From Mercenaria mercenaria (lineage: Eukaryota > Mollusca > Bivalvia > Venerida > Veneridae): a DNA stretch of 64,000 bases. This document shows, one piece after another, positions 48,201-60,200 of the stretch. A program made the translations under genes and the position numbers. The notes under the pieces were generated by a model. That model was not told the DNA's origin and made no database searches. It saw only the letters and a program-made list of their open reading frames with translations. The stretch lies in the NCBI RefSeq assembly GCF_021730395.1, contig NC_069378.1, positions 26,434,001 to 26,498,000 on the forward strand, in the 5' to 3' direction. The stretch's first letter is position 1, and each line of letters starts with the position of its first letter.

Positions 48201-51200
48201 CTTTTTACTTCTTATTTTTTATTTCCAGACTTTAAGATATGCTTTTAAAAATAGAGTCCATATACATAGAGGATATTTGTTTGCTTTGAATGATTATGGA
48301 ATATATCTCACTCAGAAGAAAGAAAGTTTCAAAGGTGATATATTTTCCATATTCACTCAAAACAAACATTTTATTTTTATTTTATGCTCAATTACGTTGA
48401 GATGTGCATTTTGCAACAAATTTTAATCTCAGCGCGGGAAACAGACTCGCGTAAACAGACATGACGTCAGACGTGTTGTGACGTTAGAAAGACGCACACA
48501 ACATAAAGTTCCATTTTATTTTATTTTTAGCTGCATAACGTTATGAAATTCTTATTAAGTAAAATAATTTGAATCGAGAAATGTACTATAAAGAACAAAG
48601 TGCGACTACAATTTTCACCCTGTTTTAAGCAAATAATTTAGAATTCATACACAATGTATGAGAGGGCGGAGCTATATCTCTCACAGTACGAAAATATAGA
48701 TTTCATATTTTCACAATATGAGTGATGAGATATGAAAATATTTAACTGATAGAATACAATATTTCATTAGTTAGCATAAAATAAATGTTTATTTTTAATA
48801 ATAAAAAGTTCAACTATTCCTATAACGCAATGCTCCAGTTTTCCCGAACATAAATTTTGTTCAAGAAGACAAAAATGTTGTAAATGCATTAAATCATTTT
48901 TGATGAATGCACATTATGTCATTTCCGTACTACAGCAATCATGAACAAGTTTTTAATTAAATGAGCCGCACCATGAGAAAACCAACATAGTGGGTTTGCG
49001 ACCAGCATGGATCCAGACTAGCCTGCGCATCCGCGCAGTCTGGTCAGGATCCATGCTGTTCGCTTTCACTGTTAGCAAAAAGCATGGATCCTGACCAGAC
49101 TGCGCGGATGCGAAGGCTGGTCTGGGTCCATGCTGGTTGCAAACCCACTATGTTTGTTTTCTCATGGCGCGGCTCAAATGTAAAACGATCACAGATGATA
49201 TTATGCTTCTTAGTTAGTAAAAGGTCATAAAAAAATGATCTGATACCTTTTTTCCAATTATTGCTGTTAGTGTGTAGAGAAAAGGGTTCAATGCCGAATT
49301 GAATGGTAAAATGAACACTGCCGTCCACGCATAAATATCACCAGAAATCGGATGTCCAGTTAGTGCCAAAATTCCTGTGACGGGAATTAAAAATATATTT
49401 ATGGTCTTCTTAATATATAATGAATCATGTTTCATTATCTGTTGGTCAACAGGAATAAATTAGTTAACAGCGACAAAATTTAAGTTTAAATAATATCAAG
49501 CCAAAAGGAAGCATTTTCTAATAATATTTGTTCAATGTATCTATTTGACGCGCTTTTATCTTATACATTTTACAAATTGTTTATCAATTGTACTGTGATA
49601 TTACCACTGACTTACCTTACCTGGATCTGGCGGAGGTCTAAATAAAAGGCCACCTTGTTGATTTATTTAATGCTGTTTTAAACTCAGAATTTTACCCTGA
49701 GAAATGGACAGAGGGTGTCATTATACCTCTTCACAAAAAAGGCAGTACTGGTGACGTCAATAATTATAGAGGAATAACATTAGGCAGTTGTCTGTCAAAA
49801 TTATTTACGACTGTACTTAATGTTTGAATTGAATCATTTTGTGAAAGTAACAATATTGTCTCAGATGCTCAGTTTGGTTTTCAGAAAGGGTGTTCTACAA
49901 TAGATGCTATATTTGTGCTTATGTCTTTAATACAAATGTATCTCAATGAAAATTGATCTATACGCTGATGACTCGACAATATATGAATCTGATTTTGATA
50001 TGAAAATTGTTGAAAGTAAACTCCAAGAAAATTTAGATAAAATCGAAAAATGGTGTGTTTCAAACAACATGCTGTTACACCCATCAAAAAGAAAATGTAT
50101 GCTAATATGTACAAAACACAAGAAGCGCAATATTATTGCAGCAATTTGAACTTAACTATTGGTGGATCTATCATAGAAAATGTAACCGTTCAAAAAGTTT
50201 CAGGAATCTATATCGACAATACACTTTCGTAGAATATACAAATAGATAAAATATGTTAGAAAGTTAACTAAAAAAAATGCACTATTGAAGAGGATTGTTT
50301 ATTTTTTAACAGAGGATATGAAAAAAATATTCTACAATGCATATATTTTGTCTGTTTTAGATTACTGCTGTACAATTTGGTCTACATGCAGTAAAGGCTC
50401 ATTAAATAAGATTTTTGCACTTCAAGGAAGAGTTGCTAGAATTGTTTTAAATAAAGAACTGCAGACAAATAAAAAAAATCTGAAATGCTAAAAGAACTCG
50501 GATGGATGAAATTTTCTGATCGATGCAAATACCATACTGGAGTAATGATATTTAAAACTACAAAAAATCTGGTACCATCTTACATATCTGATATTTTAAC
50601 ATTTTCCAGCAATGAAATTTATGGCCTTAGATCAGTTGTACATAATGATATTTTAATACCTAAATGTCGCACGAATTATATGAAAAGATCATTTGGCTAT
50701 AATAGTGCTAAAGTATGGAATATCATTCCACAAAATATTCGTTGTGTGGATTCACTTACTTCTTTCAAAAGCAAATACAAAAAATACTTATAAGAATCTG
50801 AATAAGCTACAACTTTTTTTCTGCAATTGCTATTTATTTATTTTCTTTTAATGGGTGAATGCATATCTGAGTGATTTTACTATTTATGATTGTGTACATT
50901 TTTTTTTCTAATTAAATGGAGTGTTTGTCAAGAGTAAATGCTGTATTTAAATGTTCATCATTCTAATTCTGTCATATTAAAATCAGATAATCAGTTTTAA
51001 TCTATTTTTGTGTGTTGAACTGTTTTTATTAATATTACAGAAGGCCACATTGTAACTTAAGATATTTGATATGTTCTAACACTGTTATATATCTGTATGT
51101 GTTACCGTCTTTAACATGTTTAAATAAAGTTATTATTATTATTATTACTATTAAAATAAACGGTTGTATGTTGTTTTTTGTCGATATGATGAAGTGTTTT

Positions 51201-54200
51201 GATAGCATATGTAGAAATGGCTTGTGGTTGAAATTGTACAAAATTGGTATACAAGGAAAATTACTTAGAATTATACGGGATATGTATCAAAAAGTTAAAT
51301 CTTTTGTGAAATCTTGTTCTAGTTATTCTGATTATTTTCACTATGCTGTTGGATTAAAACAAGGGGAGGTAATCTCCCCAATTTTATTCTCTCTCTTCGT
51401 AGAGGACTTAGAACTTTGTTTACAAAGTAATAAGGACTCTGGTCTTTCATTCGATATTGTTTTAATTCTGTTGCTTTTTGCTGATAATATGGCATTTTTA
51501 GGCAAGTCTCCATCTGAACTACAAAATCATTTGGATCTTTTACATATATACTGCAACACTTGGGGATTAAAGGTTAATACAACGAAAACAAAAGTAATGA
51601 TTTTTGGTAAGCGTAGGCGATTATTACCCACAGAACACTGGACCTATGACGGCCATAACATAGATGTTGTGGACGATTTTAACTACCTTGGTACTGTTTT
51701 CAATTATATAGGCATTTTTGCATTAAATTAAGAGTATTTGAAAGGAAAAGCGTTAAAAGCATTAAATACGTTATTTTTTAATTGTAAAAGGGTTCAACTT
51801 AAAACAAAAGACTTTATGCTAGTTATTCGATGCATTTGTCGGTTTTATTTTAGGATACGGATCTGAAATATGGGGTTATACTAAGTCTAAGGAACTGGAA
51901 AGAATAAATCTGAAATTTTGTAAAAGATTATTAAATGTAAGAATAAATTCATGCTCAGCAGCTGTTTACGGTGAGCTTGATCGATACTCGTTGTATATAT
52001 CTCGTTATGTTAGAATTATTAAATATTGGTGTAAAGTGAGAAATTCCGAAAATATTGTTTTAGCAACTTTGTATAAAGAAGGTTTAAATGATTGTAACAG
52101 AGGTAGTAAATACTGGGTATCAAATGTCAAAAGGTTGTTAAGTGACTATGGTTTCTCAGACGTTTTTAATGAAGATTAATTTGTGGATCCCAAATTGTTT
52201 CCTAATGTTTTTAAATGTAGAGATGTAGATACTTTCAAGCAAGAACGGGCTTGTACATTGGATCGAAGTACAGATGTAACTATAATCATTGTACATCTGT
52301 TCTTTGCTATGAGAACTATCTTGATATATTACAACTAAATTATAGAGTTTATTTTTGTCGATTGAGAGTCTCAGCGCATCCCCTTAGGATACAAACTGGA
52401 AGATATGCAAGTAATAGCATTCCACACGAGCAGAGATATTGTCAATGTTGTTACCTTTCAGATTTAGAGGATGAATATCATTTCGTATGTGTATGTCCAT
52501 GTTTTCAAGATATACGTAAAAAAAAACTTGAAAAAAATATTATTATGTAAAACCGTCTATGTATAAATTTATCGAATTACTTAAGAGTCAAAACAGAACG
52601 GTCTTGATAAATATATCCAAATATATTAAAGAAGCTATGTCATTAAGAAACGCAATTCTTAATTCCCAATAGAGTATTCATAAATAATTGTTCAGCCTCA
52701 GTAACATTTCAATGTGTGTGTTCTTTGTGTTTTGTTGTATATATTCATTTGCCCTGTACATATTCACGTGATTATGATTACTATTTATATTGTATGTAGA
52801 CAAGACGATGTACTTATGTATAAGTTTGGAGTAAAACATTCCGTTCCGTTCTGTTCTGTTCTGATATATGTCACAAACTGACATACGGGCCTCAATGTAT
52901 CTGTGGTTTAAATGCAGGTATTGCATCATCCTTTTGTACATTTTTTGAGTTACTGGGTAAATGCAAGATTTTACGCATAAAATACCTCTCTTTTTTCTGT
53001 ATGCAAGGTATGTGGCATACGGTCTGCGTATTGGCGGTAAGAGCCAATATACAAGGCTGGACGATTGATAGACTTGCTTCTGTTTATCATATTAAGTTAC
53101 TGTATAGCTACTGCTCAGTACATAGATTGCTTGTGATATTTTTCACGTTTATAGCAAACCAGTTCTCACTTTTATAACGAGTTTAGAAATTGGGACTAAA
53201 CAAACAAAGTTTAAAAAAGAAAAGAAAATGCATTCAAGCCCCTTTTTGAAAATAATGAATAATATATGTATAAATAAATCATGTGTTTTGAACAATGATA
53301 TCTCTTTATTGCTGGATGTTATTATGAAGGTCCATATTTTTTCCAGTAATTAAAAATGCAACTGAGTGCTTCTTTAATTTCTAATAAAATCCAGCAATAT
53401 TCAATTTTTCTGTTTTAATTTTGTAACTTAGATAAAAAGATCATAATTTCAGAAATTGATGTATTTATCCCCAAAACCATTATAACGGGCCATAAATTGT
53501 CCAATGCAAATCCGCGCCAAAGAAGTCAGATTTCCTGGCTGTATCGTTATTCCCGTGAGTTTATGTCACTTTGATTTTTTTAGTAGAAATTTTGCCCGCT
53601 CGAGATAAGAAATTTCATTACAAGCTAGATTTTTGTATAATTTTTGAATTACGATATTTATTTAGTACATTTTTGTTCATTCTATAGAATTTTGTAAAAA
53701 CGTTTACTTTTCGGTAAGAGAGTTCGGCTAGTTTCGGTATGTCAGGCTAATTTATTAAATTTTTCAGACTTTCCCTAATTATTTATTTCGAAAGAGGAAT
53801 CTAAAATGTTTCGTTAGAATAATTGGTAAAATTGTTATTGAAATCTGTGTAACATGATAATTAGAAAGTTATCTTAGTCATTAATCGCATATGTCAATCT
53901 TTTCATTGTAATTTATGGAACGCCGGTACTGCGTTGCATTGTAATATATAAATGTGTATGTTGGCAAGTTTAGTACCGTGTATTTAATATGTAATTTAAT
54001 TTGAAATTATTGTGTGCCAGTCTATAGCATATAAACACAATGTCCGTTTTATTGTATGGTAGTAGATTTTCATCCGTACCAGCTATTGTATAACGTTTAA
54101 TTTACATTGCATTGTGTTAATTTGTTATTGTAAATAATAGCTGCAGTTTATCATTTCCTTATCTATAATGTTTCAACATAATCTTTTTCATACTTTAACT

Positions 54201-57200
54201 TTAGACTAGTAAGTAATAAATTCGACAAAGAATGGAAGTAATAAGAGACATATTGTAATCACGTGACGTATGAGCTTAGTAGCACTCATATTTTGTATAA
54301 GTAAGCTTAGTTCTTAGTACTACTTAAAGTTTGAAGTAAAAAGAAACACCTGTAATACACCACGATAGAATTGAAGTGCAATTTTAGGGCTGTACATCTT
54401 CTAAATTTGATACTGAGCTCAGATTATTCTTTTTTATTTTTCTGTTCGTTCTTTACTTATCATAAGATTTCTTTTCTTCATTCATTGTAAATAATCATTT
54501 TCTGTAAATAATCTTGTAAATATTGTAATGGGTGTTAAGTTGTTCTGGTAGTTATTGTCCCCGGTTCGTCCATCCTGTAACAATATATGCCACAAAATAT
54601 TGTCTTCTGTACGCTAAATTAAATTTTAAACATCATAAACGGATTGTCTTTACATAAATAAACTTTTGCTGGTTTATAAGTATATATGTGACTTTGTGCG
54701 TCAGCTTGTCCTGTAGTGTTGCATTGGAAAAAAACTTAAAATCAGAAACATTAGAATACGTTCATAATCCACTGAACGTACATGCAATTCTAAAACATGA
54801 AGCTATCATTTTTTTTAACAACTAGCGTCACCCAAATATAGGCACAACACAGGCGCAGTAGTTAGGTTATGGAAGGCCTTCGGGGCCAAGTTATACAGGT
54901 CACCGAATTCTTCATTTTATGAACCTATACAGCTATACAACGAAAGATAGGTGGTTCTATAGCCAATGATGAAGTAAAGCACGTGGCACCTGGCGTCTTT
55001 CTCCAGCTTTTAATGCTGGATAATCGCCGTATGACCAATAACAGTCATCGACGATGTGACGTGAAACCTAACAAAAACATTAATGTTATGTTGCAAATAA
55101 TATCAAACAGATAATCTCTCTCAACTTCATAAACTAAGTAAATGCTTATCACTTTATTCAATCGGTTTAAAGAAAAAAAAATAGAATGTAAAAGAATTCA
55201 CTCACCCATTAGTCCAATGGGAAACCAACAGAGGAAGTCAGTTGTTGCAACCAGGATCAGGTTCCTAGCTACCTGTAGATCCCTTTTTCTCGATTTCTGT
55301 GTTTTCTTAAGTCCACTGGTCGTTTTTCGAAGCTCAAGAAAAATGAACATCTGACCTAGCGCCACAAGAATGAATGTGCAGAAATTCAACCCAACAAATA
55401 CTGAAACAGAATAAATCCAACCGGGTGGTTTATCTCTTGTTAACGGTAGGGCAATGCATACAGCGGATCTAGAATAAAACCTGTTTTCAAAATAGCCGGT
55501 GTAAATCACAGGAAACAACGCTATTGAAAAGGAAATGATCCAAGAGATGCAACAACAAATGTATGCACGCCTCGGTCCAAATCTCATTGTTCCAAAAGGA
55601 TATTTGATAACCAGAAGTCTGTCCAAAGTAATAAGGCAGAGAAACAAGACACTCCCCTCCGAAGACACCGTGGACAAAATACCGGCAATTGTACAAAGGT
55701 TACTGTTTCTCCATTGCTCGTCTAGATATATGTACCTAAAAAGAACAAATGACAGAATCGATTTATTAAATCATAATCACAAATATGCAACATTTGACAA
55801 TTAAAGCGCATTGTGCGTAATTAATATTTGTTTCAAACTGTCAATACTATTTAGATATAATCAAAAAGGTATCAAGTACGTCTCTCTTGGATTGTGTAAA
55901 AACATAAATCTTATGATCCAATAAGTTTTCAACAGAAGTATAATCATGTGTAGTCGGTTAATTTGCATTATTTAAATTGTCAAAACTTTAGAGCAATACT
56001 GACAATTAAGGAATTGTCCAGATAAAGACTCTTCAAAATTACCTTTTACGGTACATAGAATCTATCGCTGCTATAATGATGAGGTACACACCCATGAGAA
56101 AATCTGCTGCAGCTAGATTCGTCACAAATATTCCGTAACCTATCTTCAACCTTTCGCGATCATAGGCAAGGCGATAGATGATTGATCCGAGATTTCCTAA
56201 TAATGCAAGAATTCCTACAATCCACAATGTTGACTGTAGCACTGGGTGTCTCATTAGGTCTCCACATGAAGAAAATTCATTTTTGGTTGGGAAACAGTCC
56301 TTTTCATCAACGTAACATGGGCGTATGCAGCAGAATTTAAAAGCTGGCGTACGCAGTTGTCGTAGAGAAGTAACATTGGCGAAAATTTGTTTATTGAACT
56401 TAACAATTTGATTACCTGAGAAGTCGATATATTGTACAGAAATGTTACTGAATGCATAATCTTCAATCTCTTCAATTTTGTTGTATGATATATTTATAAA
56501 CTCTAATTTCAAACCAGAGAAAGTGTTAGCCGCAAGAAGCTTGAGTTTTGTCCCTGTTATTCGCAAACTACTGATACTCCTCAGTCCATGAAACACTGAT
56601 GATTCTATTACAGTTAATTTGAAATTGCCATCAAGGTTTAATTCGGTGAGATGGATTAAGTTACTAAATAATTTGTGTGGTAGTCTTGTTATTTCATTGT
56701 ATCCTAAATCAAGAGATCTGAGATTGTATATTTGTGAGAGTGCTTCACTGTGTACATGTTTGATTTTACACGAAGAAAGGTTTAGTTTTAGCATGACAGG
56801 AAAGTTAAGTTTTCCATGACGTAATATATAACGAATGTTTGGATTTTGACTGAGGTCTATACTCTTCGTTTTGACCGGCAAGGCTCGTATTTCTGATTCA
56901 TTAAAGTTAACAGAGCGACAATTTATCACTTGACCATCACATCTACATTTTTCAGGACAGCTGAAATCACACAGACGTTCATCATCGGCATTGACACATT
57001 GAACAATGCCATCACATAATTGTTCTAGTGGTAAGCACTGTTTACTCGTCAAGCACCTGTAGCCTCCTGCACAAGGTACCTGGGATCCAACTGCAAGGCA
57101 ATAAAAATATTAGAAAGAGTTTTAAAAAGTATAGGTCATGAAATATTTATAAGCGAAAATGTACTCATCAAAAGTCACAGTAAAAATAAATATTTATTGT

Positions 57201-60200
57201 GCAAAAATGTAAAACGAGCAACACAACAATGAACCATTTACTCGTTTCAAATACACACAAGTTTTATAAAACTTGCCTGCATTTTAACTGATTTTCATAA
57301 AAGTATTTACCTTTGCATATTTCTGGAAATCTTTTGTATCCTAAAGAAGACAAATACCTCCATTTATTTACAGGTATATCCGTCACATGTGTATAACGAT
57401 TCGATCTCCTATGTAAAGAGTTGCGAGTTTTATAGACACGGTATACGGGAAACGCAGACTTCGAAAGGTTTGAAAATATTATCTCTGCCACTCTGCTGGA
57501 TACTATGCTGTCCTCCATAAACACGATGCCTTTTATTCTCCTCTTTGAAAACGCTATGCTTTGTAGAACGTTTCTAGCCATTGACTTATAACTACATGGA
57601 TATTCCACTTGTTTTGTTGCAAATGGATTTATATGCCTTTCCTCTATCTCCAAGAGTCCCAATGGGAATCCTTTCAGTCTTGTGTGTGCCTCAAAATAGA
57701 GCAGACGTATAATACTTCCAGAACTGTAAAGCTGCCTTGCAAACGAGAGCATGAGAGGAAATGATAAGCTGTTTAAGGATGACTTCTCTATCAAAATCAG
57801 TATTTCTTTCCCTGAATCTGTACAAGCTGGAAGAAGGACAAAAGCAAATGTAATTTTGCTTGTAGACAAAACAGTATCACAACAAGGAAATCACGTTTGT
57901 CTCCATTTTAAAAATGTAATACATGTATTTCAAGGTATTTTACTTCTAATGAATCCTTAATTTTCTTTCATTTGTCTATTTTATTCTATATTTGCTACAT
58001 ATATTAGAAAGATCTGGAAACGATTCGATTTCTATATGATTGTTTTCTCATTTGGACTCAATCAAAAGAATATACTTGTTAATGAAAATTCCAACGTCCT
58101 ACAGGGGAAACACAATTATCTTCTTGGATAAATTGCTATTAAAAGTGGTTTCAACATACATTTTCTTTAAAACAACAGACACAAAACAATACCATAGGGT
58201 CAAATCACCTCAAATATACATGATTGAACATACCATAACACACTACAATACGCATTTGTACAATGGTTTCAAATACGATTACTACGAATATATGATTAAA
58301 AGAATTCATGCTGTCGCTTCTTAACAGAAATTACCCTAACACTATCATCCAAGGCACTTAAAATTCTAAGAGAGACAGGACTTCAAACACAAATCAAATT
58401 AAATAAAGACACAATACCTTATTGACGGTGTCGATCGAAATTCCCGAAAGATAAAAAGGTAGTTTTCAGGAGAGGCAAAAATCTATTTTTAGTGTTTCCC
58501 GCCATTTTCCAAATCAAACATGAAATACCGAATAATGTTTTTTTTGACAATGACAATAACAAATTTTATTTGCTCTAAGGCCACCGGCCCATGCAAAACA
58601 TATACAACAAATATTTTCGAATTGCATAGCATGTGCATGGTAGATCATGCTGACAAACATATTATATATAATATTCAGCTACAACATTATGTGACTTTTT
58701 TTTATTAATGTTTGTAGATGACTTTGCATTATTGTCTGATACTTTATTAGGTCTACAAAGACAATTAGATATATTGTGTGATTTTTGTGAATTCATTGTG
58801 TGATTTCATGACCATTCATTATATATAAAGAGTATATTTTACAAAAAATCTACTAATAGCCTACCCTGTGTACTTACAGTTTTGTCACACGATATACGTT
58901 TCTCTTCCTTCTACGGGGCTTCTTAACATATCGTTATATTCCTCAAGCTCCCTAACATTATCTTCTGTAGATAAACATTCACTTTATTCTCCACTTCTAG
59001 CATTTCGGTCACCTATTATCATCATGTTAACATCTTTATATTCACCAATGACAGATATTATTACATCTTCTAATAATGAAATATTTTTTAATGCTTTATC
59101 ATCATAAAATGGCGATTCAGTTGGCGGGACATAAACAAAACATATGATTGTATCATTACTCAATTTAGTCAAAATTTTGTCAACAATAAATATGATCCCA
59201 ATACAACAATCATGGTGTACACGTCTTATATACGGTTCTAGCTCATTTTTCACGTAAACTGACATTCCGCACATTTATGAGAAGCTAAAATATCCTCAGA
59301 TGTATCATTATCTACCTCCCAAGTTTCTGCAAGGGCGAACAGATCAAAACTATTTACATATTGTATAAAATCTACAAATTCATTTTTTTTTTCAAAATAC
59401 CCTCAATATTCCAAAATGCTATGCTAACACTGTTATTTAGGCAATGACCTGCCTGCTTGTCAACATTTACTTCTATCGGATTGCAACTACATGTATTATG
59501 AAAACTGACATCACTGTAAATACCTTCCGTAAAAGGCTCAGACTTATTCTGTCTTTTAGCATTAACGAAAATTCTTTCGCTTTCATGTTTAGCATTATCC
59601 TGTCTAATGTGTAATTTCCCCCTGTAAAAATATCCTGTTTTCCCACGCTCCTTCAACTCAGCTAAACATGACCTCTTTCTAATGGTAAGTTCTTCTGAAA
59701 TTCTGATGTTACGTTCGAGTAAACGATCTCTACCAACAAACAATTTTTATTTATTTTCGACTGACCTGAATTTCGCAATAACTATTCTATTATAATCACT
59801 TCCCGGTCTACCTACTCGATAATACTTCAGATAAGCAATCAGTATTCCATCCATCATCTGGACACGCCACTTTACATACGTTGTTAATGATTTTGTTTTT
59901 CAGCGATTCCTCCGTTTCATTAGTAGACTCTTTGAGCCTAACTACACATAAATTAGTTTTCGAAAGCTGACGTTCGACTCTCTCTACTGCATCTTCAAGT
60001 TTGACAAAGCTTTTGAATTTCTGTTCACAGCTTTCCTGGATGGCATCAACGTCTAACTGTAACATGTCTTTATCACAACGTATATCTTCAACACCCGATT
60101 CAAGTTTAGCAGCACTTTCTTGTAGAACTTTATGTTCATAATCAGGCCGATCAACTCTGGTTTTCACTTTGCATATTACATATAATTCGTACAGCTTCCA

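Noticed and set aside
49881-50130. Minus-strand ORFs at 49.9-50.1 kb
   Set aside because: Antisense shadows of the inner LINE's RT region.
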